Shown here piece after piece: positions 7,991-15,332 of a stretch of 25,329 nt of DNA. Below the pieces are notes generated by a model, which worked only from the letters and a program-made list of their open reading frames with translations, was not told the origin of the DNA and searched no databases. The translations under genes and the position numbers were made by a program. The first letter of the stretch is position 1, and each line of letters opens with the position of its first letter. The DNA is from Limnoraphis robusta CS-951 (GTDB taxonomy: Bacteria; Cyanobacteriota; Cyanobacteriia; Cyanobacteriales; Microcoleaceae): NCBI RefSeq assembly GCF_000972705.2, contig NZ_LATL02000311.1, positions 1 through 25,329 on the forward strand. Direction: 5' to 3'.

Positions 7991-8806
7991 ATGCTCACCT
8001 TAATTCACCCAACGGCTGTTATTCATCCCAAAGCACAACTACACCCCAGTGTACAAGTGGGAGCTTATGCTGTGATTGGGGAAAATGTTAAGGTAGGGCG
8101 TGATACAACCATTGGCCCTCATGTGGTGATAGAGGGCTGGACCGAAATTGGCGATCGCAATCAAATTTTTCCCGGTGCAACCATTGGGACTGAACCTCAA
8201 GATCTCAAGTATACCGGAGGGGTTAGTTTTGTTAAAATTGGCAATGATAATGTAATTCGAGAATATGTCACCATTAATCGGGCGACTTATGAAGGTCAAG
8301 CGACGATTTTAGGCAATCAAAATCTGTTAATGGCTTATTCTCACATGGCTCATAATTGTGTGATAGAAAACCAAGTGATCATTGCCAATGGCGTAGCCTT
8401 GGCGGGTTATGTTCACATTGAGTCTCAAGCCCGAATTAGTGGGCTGGTGGGTGTGCATCAATTTGTTCATATTGGTAAACTAGCAATGATTGCTGGATTG
8501 ACGCGCATTGTTCAAGATGTACCTCCGTTTATGATGGTAGAAGGAACACCCCCAAAAGTGCGATCGCTGAATTCTATTGGCTTAAAACGGGCAGGTTTCA
8601 CCCCTGAAGAATTAGCACTGTTGAAAAAAGCGTTTCGGATTTTGTATCGTTCCGGCTATCGACTTGAACAAGCGTTAGAACAGTTAGAATTATTACCCGA
8701 TCATCCTCATCTACAACACTTAAGTCGTTTTATGAGATCAGCACTTACTCCTGAACGTCGAGGTTTAGTTCCAGGGAAACGCAGTTCATCCCGTTTAGAA
8801 CAATAG
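7991..8806 (+). CDS. lpxA: UDP-N-acetylglucosamine O-acyltransferase
   Basis: 271 residues. LpxA transfers a hydroxyacyl chain from ACP to UDP-GlcNAc, the first step of lipid A synthesis. The N-terminal two thirds consist of hexapeptide repeats of the left-handed beta helix (IHPTAVIHPKAQLHPSVQVG, then IGENVKVG). The catalytic-His segment LMAYSHMAHNCVI and FVHIGKLAMIAGLTRIVQDV are present. The helical C-terminal domain starts near residue 195 (LKRAGFTPEELALLKKAFR). The last 15 residues are basic and probably disordered. lpxB, often next in cyanobacteria, is not here; a convergent gene follows instead. Confidence 0.95.
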   Translation: MLTLIHPTAVIHPKAQLHPSVQVGAYAVIGENVKVGRDTTIGPHVVIEGWTEIGDRNQIFPGATIGTEPQDLKYTGGVSFVKIGNDNVIREYVTINRATYEGQATILGNQNLLMAYSHMAHNCVIENQVIIANGVALAGYVHIESQARISGLVGVHQFVHIGKLAMIAGLTRIVQDVPPFMMVEGTPPKVRSLNSIGLKRAGFTPEELALLKKAFRILYRSGYRLEQALEQLELLPDHPHLQHLSRFMRSALTPERRGLVPGKRSSSRLEQ

Positions 8807-8990
8807 TAGCTATGGAATTTGTAGAGGGAAACCTGACTCGATGCGATCGCCTACAATAGAGTCAAAGAATTACAGACCGAGGCTGACTGCTCTATGCCCG
8901 AAATCGTCGAAATTCCCCTATAATTCACTCGCTTTCAACTCTCACCCGCCGTTCAAGCTCATTTTTAAAAAGCCTATTTTATCAGGAGGG

Positions 8991-9056
8991 ATGAAGGCTA
9001 TGAAGCTGAGACAAGCACCTTTATCGCTCTTTGATCACCCCCTGAACTCCGGTTAA
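8991..9056 (+). CDS. Possible 21-residue peptide after lpxA
   Basis: A strong AGGAGG (8984-8989) stands just before two in-frame ATGs at 8991 and 9000. The second has the better spacing and would give an 18-residue peptide starting MKLRQAPLSL. The frame stops at 9056, overlapping the 3' end of the convergent sugar-kinase gene by four bases. Only the ribosome binding site supports it; there is no family recognition and codon statistics cannot be judged at this length. It may equally be chance. Confidence 0.2.
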   Translation: MKAMKLRQAPLSLFDHPLNSG

Positions 9057-10372
9057 TTTTGTTGGCTGAGTCGGCGATAAACCGTAACTAACCCATCCGC
9101 ATCACCAACATTTCCCGGAAACAACACAACAGGTAAATTGGGAAATTGAGGATGATGATCGGAAGTTTTCACCATCGAACATCCCGCGATCACTTGACCT
9201 AATAACCGAGCGGTTTTCAAAGCTAAACCCTTACTCAACACATCATTAGAAGTAATTCCACCTTTGCTGATTAAAAATCCGATATCTTCGGGTAAACCTC
9301 GGACAATATCCATCAATAAATCAGAAACAGCCACGCCAAATTCTAGCCGAACTTCGGTACTACTAAAAGTAAGTTCTTGACGACTGGTGTAAATAACAGG
9401 TGTTTTTCCTTCGCGGTGTACTTGCTGAATTTGTTGAAGTATTTGGGTTAATAAATCCTGACGTTGAACTGTGCTATCTTCGAGTAAATGAGAGACATCC
9501 ACTTCTATTCCCACAATGTTAGATTCTTGCAACAAACGTTCGAGTTGTTGGGTTGATTTCTTCACATGAGAACCCATTAACACCACACCCGGTTTCCCTT
9601 CACGGCTGTATTTAGACATTTCTACATCCGGGATAGGTTGAGGGCCAAGGGCGGCGAGGGAGGTGAGGATACTGGCGGCACTGCGAAACAGAAAACGTTT
9701 TCCTTTTTTGGCAGTCGCTAAAATATCAGAAGCAAAGTGATCTAAGTCGGTTTGGGTTTCTCCATCAACAACAACACACTGGTTCCCAGAAAGCTGCATG
9801 AGGCGATTTTGGGTTCCACTGCGGATATCATCTAAAACAAAGCGTTCAACGGAGGTAGCGGGAATTTTACCGTTTGTTTTTTCCGCCACGTAGTCGGGTA
9901 AGTAGCTGTGATGGTAGCCAAATACAGAGTCTTTCGCAAATTCGGTTTCGTGTACTGGAGTGGGAACGCCATCCACTATCAAGTAATGAACGCTATTGCG
10001 AGTGATCCGTCCTCCTTCAAAAAAGGCGGGAACGAGGAAATGAGCATCAAAACCACCGAGTTCTTCGGCGATCACGTCCGTTTCAATGGGATAATGACCG
10101 CGTAGGGTAGAATCAGAACGACTAACGACGAGGAAATCTTCGATAGACTCTGCGGCGATCGCTTGTTTAAGGTTTTGAGTGACTTCCCGAGTGACGCTGG
10201 CGGCTTGTTCTGGGGTTAACGCTCTGGTATTAGTCAGGATAAAGAAAATGGGAGATTGATCACAAAGTCCGAGTCGCAAGGTGTCGATATCCCACTGGGT
10301 GAGCAACAAGCAACTGTGAACGGTTTGAGAGCCTGTTGGATCGTCATCGAGTACAATAATTTTAGGTTGCAT
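9053..10372 (-). CDS. Four-carbon acid sugar kinase family protein (DUF1537)
   Basis: 439 residues with both domains of the family. The N-terminal substrate domain begins IIVLDDDPTGSQTVHS and continues with FFILTNTRAL, VVSRSDSTLRGHYP and a segment ending PAFFEGGRITRN. The C-terminal nucleotide-binding domain has PGVVLMGSHVKKSTQQ and, near the end, ISKGGITSNDVL and VLFPGNVGDADGLV. Characterised relatives (OtnK and others) phosphorylate D-threonate, D-erythronate or 3-oxo-tetronate. The usual partner dehydrogenase, aldolase and isomerase genes are not adjacent, so the substrate here cannot be assigned. It is the last of four minus-strand genes between 9053 and 13232. Confidence 0.88.
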   Translation of the reverse strand: MQPKIIVLDDDPTGSQTVHSCLLLTQWDIDTLRLGLCDQSPIFFILTNTRALTPEQAASVTREVTQNLKQAIAAESIEDFLVVSRSDSTLRGHYPIETDVIAEELGGFDAHFLVPAFFEGGRITRNSVHYLIVDGVPTPVHETEFAKDSVFGYHHSYLPDYVAEKTNGKIPATSVERFVLDDIRSGTQNRLMQLSGNQCVVVDGETQTDLDHFASDILATAKKGKRFLFRSAASILTSLAALGPQPIPDVEMSKYSREGKPGVVLMGSHVKKSTQQLERLLQESNIVGIEVDVSHLLEDSTVQRQDLLTQILQQIQQVHREGKTPVIYTSRQELTFSSTEVRLEFGVAVSDLLMDIVRGLPEDIGFLISKGGITSNDVLSKGLALKTARLLGQVIAGCSMVKTSDHHPQFPNLPVVLFPGNVGDADGLVTVYRRLSQQN

Positions 10373-10413
10373 CGGCTAATATTTGTCGAGTGCATAATAC
10401 AACAGCCTAACAT

Positions 10414-11064
10414 TTAACGGGTTGAGTGTTTCTGTTGGAGTTGTTTGAGTTTTTGGTGGACTTCTGTCGCCAGTTGTCGTGACTGGTGAAGCAGGCGGCT
10501 TTCTTCTGTGCTGCGATAGCCACTCCCCGGCTGAATTAAGCGGTTGAAGTCGGTTTCTAGAAGTTCTTGATGTTCGCTAATAAATTGATGATTTTTGCGA
10601 AGAATTTTTTCAGTTTTTAATGATCGAACCAGATCGCCTCGAATAATTTTTAAGGCAGTGATTACTTCTTCTCGCTGATAAATTTTAACTTGAGAGTTGC
10701 CCGCTTGTTCTAAGTGATCATAGAGAATGACGGCCTGTACAATCGTATTATAGCGATCAACTTCATCAAAAATTTGCAATAAATTCGGGCTTCTCAGAGT
10801 CGTGATTATTTTATAGAGATCATCAATAATGACTGCCAGAGCCGCTAGAAGATGGATGAATATTAGCAACGGGTGATGTTGTTCAAATATCGTTGCTAAA
10901 ATCCCATAACTGATTAAAATCAGGATGGATGTGATTAAGGTTTTACATCCTTCCTTGAGGAATTTTTGCCAGGTTGGTGGTCGATAAACTTGATCCATCC
11001 CCAAACCACTGAGGTGTTTGAATTCTCCTTTGGTAATTTCTAAGCCTTGAAGTTCAGATTGCAT
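10414..11064 (-). CDS. Two-helix membrane protein, unknown
   Basis: 216 residues. A short soluble N-terminus (about 1-40) leads to two close hydrophobic helices (about 41-60, TLITSILILISYGIL; and about 66-84, LLIFIHLLAALAVII). Then comes a long cytoplasmic helical region with DRYNTIVQAVILYDHLEQA and a Gln/Lys-rich C-terminus. The layout resembles the neighbouring protein at 11126, also two-helix plus a soluble helical tail, though I see no strong residue similarity. I recognise no family. The gene lies 61 bases downstream of that neighbour on the same strand, so the two may be co-expressed. Membrane location is inferred from hydrophobicity only. Confidence 0.6.
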   Translation of the reverse strand: MQSELQGLEITKGEFKHLSGLGMDQVYRPPTWQKFLKEGCKTLITSILILISYGILATIFEQHHPLLIFIHLLAALAVIIDDLYKIITTLRSPNLLQIFDEVDRYNTIVQAVILYDHLEQAGNSQVKIYQREEVITALKIIRGDLVRSLKTEKILRKNHQFISEHQELLETDFNRLIQPGSGYRSTEESRLLHQSRQLATEVHQKLKQLQQKHSTR

Positions 11065-11125
11065 GGAGAACTATCGACGAGCCACTTCTATAAATTTAGA
11101 CTCTATTTTAACAGAGTTTTGCTTT

Positions 11126-11737
11126 TTATGATTGACTTTTATGTTCTTTAGCAAAGGGAGCAATAATCTGTTCTTGTTTGGCTCGTTGAAATGCCCATTC
11201 TGGCGTCAGAGGAAGGGGTTTTTTTTCTTCTGAATAAGATAGATTTAACTGCACTAAATCATCGAGTTCCTGTTTTAAGCCTCGAGTCTCAACTAGACAT
11301 TGCAGTAAAAAAGCATCATAGCGATCGCCAATTTGCTCATAAACTCGTGAAGCGGTTTGATGAGTATTGGCTCTTTCATTCGGATTTAAAAAAGTCAGTA
11401 AAGGGGCTAATCCCGCGACTAAAATCGAGAGAATAATCTGAATAATAGTTCCCCAAGTATTTTTTTCTTGCCCCAGATCCGCGATGGCTTGAACCCCTGC
11501 TAAAGCCGCAAAAACGGTACTGGGAATGCCAATATAAAGATGAGTATTTGACCAGCGAATCGAAACTAAAACGTGCGCCCGACTCAAAATTCGACAAATA
11601 TTACGGCGATCTTCTGCTCGTGCCATAATATCTTCTCGTCGGACTAGAGAATCCCGGTTAGGGGGGGTGCTGGTTACGGCAGGATCACTGATTGGGGGAG
11701 TATCCTGATTCGGTAGATCAGGGTCATTTGTGTTCAT
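11126..11737 (-). CDS. SLATT-like two-helix membrane protein
   Basis: 203 residues. A Pro/Asp/Asn-rich tail (1-35) is followed by a helix (EDIMARAEDRRNICRILSRA), two membrane helices (about 66-86, YIGIPSTVFAALAGVQAIA; and about 96-118, IIQIILSILVAGLAPLLTFL) and then NERANTHQTASRVYEQIGDR and a soluble helical tail. A helix before two membrane spans, followed by an A..H..A..Y..L-like helix, is the pattern of SLATT domains. These are two-helix effectors often tied to nucleotide-sensing defence systems. No CD-NTase or SLOG gene is visible nearby, so the effector role is open. An unrelated cyanobacterial membrane protein is possible. Confidence 0.6.
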   Translation of the reverse strand: MNTNDPDLPNQDTPPISDPAVTSTPPNRDSLVRREDIMARAEDRRNICRILSRAHVLVSIRWSNTHLYIGIPSTVFAALAGVQAIADLGQEKNTWGTIIQIILSILVAGLAPLLTFLNPNERANTHQTASRVYEQIGDRYDAFLLQCLVETRGLKQELDDLVQLNLSYSEEKKPLPLTPEWAFQRAKQEQIIAPFAKEHKSQS

Positions 11738-11816
11738 GTTGAGGGTAGAAAAATTGTAACTCTTTTGAGTGGTGGGTCTAAGTCTGCGACTCGCATTATA
11801 CGATATTTGGTGAAGG

Positions 11817-13232
11817 TTAAAAAGGGGAATCGCAACCCCACAACTTCAACCCAATCACAAAGGTTGTTCCCTGACCCTGCGGATAGGAAAGTTGGCCGAG
11901 GTTGGGTAATTGTAAGTTCAAGTTGACGGGGGAAAAAACTTGTATTTCTGCCTGCATTTGCTTGATTAAGTCGCGAGCGATCGCCAGTCCCAAACCCGTT
12001 CCGGGAATATTACCAGTCGCTTGAATGCCTCGATAACCTCGTTCAAACAAATGTTCTAAGTCTTTGCGGGGAATACCGGGACCTGTGTCACTGATGGTAA
12101 TTCTTAAGGGATGGGATAATTTGCTGTTTTCTGAGGGAGGATGAACCCGAATGGAGATGCAGCCTTGAGGTGGGGTGTATTTGAGGGCATTGTCAATCAG
12201 ATTACTCAAAACTTCACGCAAGCCTTGAGAATTGGCTTGTACGAGGGGTAATTGGGGGGGAATCTCAGTAATACAGGTGAGTTGACGTTCTTCTGCGATC
12301 GCTTGTGCCGAGAGGATCAAGGGTTCAAGAACGGCTTGGACTGAAGTGGCTTCTAAAAATTGGCCAGCCGGGAGCAATCCTGGGGGTTTTAGACTGGGAG
12401 ATGGGTGGGGTTGTCCGCCGAGATAGTTGTCTTCGAGATCTTGAACCTGATCGGATGCTAGGGGTAAACGCATTTGTTCTTCGTTGAGGGCGAGGGTGTG
12501 ATCGACTTGTTCAAGCAGTTCTTTGATCCGATCGCTTTCTCGAAGAATCCCATCTGCTATTTTATGGTTTCTATCTTCGGGTAAAAGACGTTTGAGCAAC
12601 AATTTTCCAAAGGTTCGCACTGCTGTCAGGGGACTTTTCAACTGGTGCAGGAGACTGTGCAGGGTATCGTATTGTTGAGCTTGTAATTTTTGCTGCTGTG
12701 TAAATTGTTGCTGAAGCCATTGCAAGCGTCGATTTAAAATAAAAGCTGTGGTCAGGGTGTGAGCGATCACTTGAATTTGATGCTGTTCTTGAGGGGTCCA
12801 AGGTCGATCTTCTCGGCTCGTGACTAAAAACCCCATAACTACACCATCCCGCATCAGGGGCAAGACGAATTGACGCTGTTCTAACGGTTGCTGTTCTTCT
12901 AGAGGGGGTTTTGATGAAGGGATCTCAAAATTGATTCTAGATTCAACCTCAACCCGGGGAATAGTATTTGCGGGGTTCGATGAGGTTGGGGCCAGCAAAC
13001 GAGGACGAGACATGAGACTGTCTTCTACATCTAAGCTTGAGGACATCAAGGCTTGACTTTCTGGCTGATTTACATTACTACTTTCGGGATAAGCTGCCAC
13101 GGGGATCAGTTTTCTGTGACCGCCTTCAACCCAGTCTTCTGTTAAATAGACAATACTCAATGATGCTCCCAAACTGGCTACCAGGGAGACTTGAGCTTGG
13201 CAGAGTGTAACGAACTCAGAACGGGTTGGCAT
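11817..13232 (-). CDS. GAF-domain sensor histidine kinase (possible Hik2/CSK type)
   Basis: 471 residues, soluble. Residues 1-170 form a GAF-like sensor (EFVTLCQAQVSL with C11, then SIVYLTEDWVEGG; VLPLMRDGVVMGFLV) broken by a Ser/Pro-rich insertion at about 60-115. The phosphoacceptor is H196 in LLHQLKSPLTAVRTFGKLLL. The ATPase domain has the N box NLIDNALKYTPP, the G1 box ISDTGPGIP and the G2 box GTGLGLAIA. GAF, then RTFGKLLLKR, then ATPase, with an N-terminal cysteine, suggests the Hik2/chloroplast sensor kinase lineage, which senses redox state through an Fe-S cluster. That assignment is from memory and moderate; histidine kinase itself is certain. No response regulator is adjacent. Confidence 0.9.
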   Translation of the reverse strand: MPTRSEFVTLCQAQVSLVASLGASLSIVYLTEDWVEGGHRKLIPVAAYPESSNVNQPESQALMSSSLDVEDSLMSRPRLLAPTSSNPANTIPRVEVESRINFEIPSSKPPLEEQQPLEQRQFVLPLMRDGVVMGFLVTSREDRPWTPQEQHQIQVIAHTLTTAFILNRRLQWLQQQFTQQQKLQAQQYDTLHSLLHQLKSPLTAVRTFGKLLLKRLLPEDRNHKIADGILRESDRIKELLEQVDHTLALNEEQMRLPLASDQVQDLEDNYLGGQPHPSPSLKPPGLLPAGQFLEATSVQAVLEPLILSAQAIAEERQLTCITEIPPQLPLVQANSQGLREVLSNLIDNALKYTPPQGCISIRVHPPSENSKLSHPLRITISDTGPGIPRKDLEHLFERGYRGIQATGNIPGTGLGLAIARDLIKQMQAEIQVFSPVNLNLQLPNLGQLSYPQGQGTTFVIGLKLWGCDSPF

Positions 13233-13455
13233 GAGGGCAGAGGAGCAAATGATTGGGGGTTAAAGCTTGTGAGCAGTCTGCTTTTCCCGCAAACCCAGTT
13301 GATTTTGCGAGCTTATCTTGCATTTTAGAGCATTTTCAACAGATGAGCGACAGCAAGCCCCCTGGTCACTGTCCCAGGCGACTTACCCCTTGAGAATATT
13401 TTTTTTCAGCTTTTTTGGCCCTCAGCTCTTTCTATTCCCGAGGGGATAAGTTATG

Positions 13456-13467
13456 ATTAACGTTAAT
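13456..13467. promoter_or_regulatory. Perfect 12-bp palindrome, possible operator
   Basis: ATTAACGTTAAT is its own reverse complement and lies about 145 bases before the DUF3155 start, in a gap with divergent genes. Its position fits a regulator site, but no regulator is identified and an AT-rich 12-mer can arise by chance. Confidence 0.25.
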
Positions 13468-13596
13468 AGCACTGCTTTAGCTTTATGGCAAGGCTTTTTT
13501 GTATCAATCTGTTAAAAGATATTGAAATTTTGAGCCAGAATCGATATACTTCTACCGGATTTGGTAGCTAGATTTACAACAAGTCTGCAAAAAACA

Positions 13597-13603
13597 GGAG
13601 GTA
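13597..13603 (+). promoter_or_regulatory. Strong ribosome binding site fixing a TTG start
   Basis: AGGAGGT, complementary to the 16S rRNA tail, lies eight bases before TTG 13611. It decides the start codon of the DUF3155 gene in favour of TTG. Confidence 0.8.
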
Positions 13604-13610
13604 ACTTAAG

Positions 13611-13919
13611 TTGGCTAGAAGACGTAAGCGCAAGAGCCGTCGCAGACAAGAAGGCCGTCGGATTCTAGAATGTGTACCCCAATACAGCATTTCTAGTGGA
13701 GAAGACAAGCCCGTAACAGCTGCCCGCAAGTTTATTCACGCAGAGGGAATCATTCCTCCAGCATTGCTACTTGTCAAGCGAAACGAACATACCACCGATC
13801 GATACTTTTGGGCTGAGAAGGGCTTATTCGGCGCCCAGTATGTCGAAGAAAACCATTTTCTGTTCCCCAGTTTAAAAGAAATAGCAGAGAAAACGACTGC
13901 AAGTCCTGCTCGGGCTTAG
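13611..13919 (+). CDS. DUF3155 family protein
   Basis: 102 residues, highly basic at the N-terminus (ARRRKRKSRRRQEGRR), followed by a conserved core (ILECVPQYSI, KFIHAEGIIPPALLLVKRNE and TDRYFWAEKGLFGAQYVEEN). This pattern is that of the cyanobacterial DUF3155 family, whose function is unknown. The basic tail suggests RNA or ribosome contact. Translation starts at TTG (13611), because a strong AGGAGGT lies eight bases upstream and the family begins with this arginine-rich stretch; no ATG is available. It is followed directly by a good terminator, so the gene is probably monocistronic. It was first considered as ribosomal PSRP-3/Ycf65 and does not match. Confidence 0.85.
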   Translation: MARRRKRKSRRRQEGRRILECVPQYSISSGEDKPVTAARKFIHAEGIIPPALLLVKRNEHTTDRYFWAEKGLFGAQYVEENHFLFPSLKEIAEKTTASPARA

Positions 13920-13923
13920 TTTA

Positions 13924-13951
13924 TGGTGTTGTGGGCAACATCATTTTTTTT
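13924..13951 (+). terminator. Rho-independent terminator after DUF3155 gene
   Basis: TGGTGTTG (13924-13931) pairs with CAACATCA (13936-13943) through one G-U pair, around a four-base loop, followed by eight T. It begins four bases after the stop codon. Confidence 0.85.
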
Positions 13952-14161
13952 GTCGGACTCAGAGCAGAATCAAGATGAATTCCTAGAGTTGATTGTGATT
14001 CGGCAGAAGTGGCCTGACCGATGAGACGCTTAACTAGATGAGTTAGGATTTAATTATAACTCTCTAGAAAGCAAATCATACAGGAAGTCTAAATTTTGAG
14101 GAGTGAGGACTTCTATCTCCTCTCCGTGATCACCCCTTGCTCAAAGCCTAACTTTACCCGT

Positions 14162-14713
14162 TTAGTGAGTTTCTTCCCAGGATTTCAACCCAAGAGACTG
14201 TTTCAGGGTAGCGAGTTCATCTCGATGTCCTCGAACGGTAATGATACTCTGGGGTTGAGTAACGGAGTCAACAGCCACTTCCAGCTTCAGGGACACCTGC
14301 TCTATGCGTCTAGCTCGTTGCCAATAAAATAGACCCGTTAAGGGAGAAAGAATCACTAGCCCCAGAAACCATTGACCATTCTGCGGAACGATCATGGATA
14401 GAACTAGGGCTAAACATAACAATCCTACGGCTGTGAGCAATGTTAAAAAAATAGCCAGAAACCAACTTGGACGAACAAGCCCCTCAAAGATGATTTGATT
14501 TTCTTCAGGGTTCGTTTGTGCCACTCGATAAGCCCGTGAACTAAAGTGAAGTTGAAGCTGAGTCAACAAGGACTCAGCCTCTTGTGGAGCGATCAGTTTT
14601 TCTTGTTGAATGCGCTCTTTAACAGAAGCCTTAATGAAGAAAAACAGACCGACAACCATTAGGGACGTGAGTACAAAGGTAGAAGGTAAGACAGGAACAG
14701 TCATGGGCGACAA
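14162..14713 (-). CDS. CCB1-like cofactor assembly of complex C subunit B
   Basis: 183 residues. One N-terminal membrane helix (about 8-28, LPSTFVLTSLMVVGLFFFIKAS) is followed by a soluble segment (QAESLLTQLQLHFSSRAYRV-like helix and NQIIFEGLVRPS), then two more helices (about 82-105 and 112-130) and a soluble tail ending RGHRDELATLKQSLG. This matches the cyanobacterial family homologous to chloroplast CCB1, which helps attach the covalent heme c-prime to cytochrome b6 of the b6f complex in the thylakoid membrane. The start is ATG 14713 or the in-frame ATG 14704. The call rests on overall pattern and memory of the family. It follows padR on the same strand with a 37-base gap. Confidence 0.7.
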   Translation of the reverse strand: MSPMTVPVLPSTFVLTSLMVVGLFFFIKASVKERIQQEKLIAPQEAESLLTQLQLHFSSRAYRVAQTNPEENQIIFEGLVRPSWFLAIFLTLLTAVGLLCLALVLSMIVPQNGQWFLGLVILSPLTGLFYWQRARRIEQVSLKLEVAVDSVTQPQSIITVRGHRDELATLKQSLGLKSWEETH

Positions 14714-14750
14714 GTGAGACAGCTTGAGTAAAAGTTTTCCTTAGAATACT

Positions 14751-15131
14751 TTACACAAGTTGAGCCTCTGCGGCATACTCCTGAGCATACTCGTACCAAA
14801 GACGAGCCAATTCTTGAGCTTTGTTCCGAAATTCAGGAGTGAGTTGGTACATTCTGCGAGGGCGTCCCCGTCCTTCTACCTTCTTCCAATACCCAGTAAT
14901 ACTATCTTGGGCTTCGAGAAACTTCAGGGCGCTATAGAGTACCGTATCTGACAGTCTGTAGATGGCATATTCTTCTTCTAGTCGGTCAATCAACTCGGTT
15001 CCATAGGAATCTCCCCGTAAGACGACAGATAAGATGTAGCAAACCGCCAACTCTTTATTAAGATAAACAGGCGGAGGGCTTTGGAAATAGCGATAAATGT
15101 CATCGAAAGTCATAGTCATAGTCATAGTCAT
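14751..15131 (-). CDS. PadR family transcriptional regulator
   Basis: 127 residues from the ATG at 15131. A PadR winged helix is clear: LAVCYILSVVLRGDSYGTEL, the recognition region LSDTVLYSALKFLEAQDSIT, then the wing with YWKKVEGRGRPRRMYQLT. A short C-terminal helix (LARLWYEYAQEYAAEAQ) would give dimerisation. The start lies within four ATGACT repeats, so four in-frame ATGs exist (15131, 15125, 15119, 15113). GGAAG six bases before 15131 favours the outermost. A longer version from 15176 has no ribosome binding site. PadR proteins are repressors that often act on neighbouring genes, so its own promoter or the CCB1-like gene are candidate targets. Confidence 0.85.
   Translation of the reverse strand: MTMTMTMTFDDIYRYFQSPPPVYLNKELAVCYILSVVLRGDSYGTELIDRLEEEYAIYRLSDTVLYSALKFLEAQDSITGYWKKVEGRGRPRRMYQLTPEFRNKAQELARLWYEYAQEYAAEAQLV
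15108..15131 (-). repeat. Hexanucleotide repeat (ATGACT)x4 at padR start
   Basis: On the coding strand the padR gene begins with four perfect ATGACT units, encoding alternating Met-Thr. A change in unit number would keep the frame but alter the number of start codons and the spacing from the ribosome binding site. Confidence 0.9.
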
Positions 15132-15332
15132 TGGATTCTTCCCGCTTAATATGCCTTTCCACAGCAACGGTGGCAAAGGTTGTCCACTGACTGCTTGCTA
15201 AATAATTTATCGCGCCTACCGATCAGCATTTAGTCAAGACTGTCACCATTTGAAGGATGAATTAATGCAAATTGCTCGTCAAGGAAGAAAATTAGGGGAA
15301 TAACGACGGAAAAATGGGCAGTTTGACTGTTT

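Larger units (their letters stand above)
13233..13610. other. Divergent regulatory gap between histidine kinase and DUF3155 gene
   Basis: 378 bases between two outward-facing genes; both promoters should lie here. A perfect 12-bp palindrome ATTAACGTTAAT (13456-13467) may be an operator. A short stem CCTGG...CCAGG occurs near 13358-13377. A 28-codon open frame starting at 13485 has no ribosome binding site and is not called. Confidence 0.4.

Noticed and set aside
13611..13919. Ribosomal protein PSRP-3/Ycf65
   Set aside because: The arginine-rich start and the core motifs fit DUF3155 instead.
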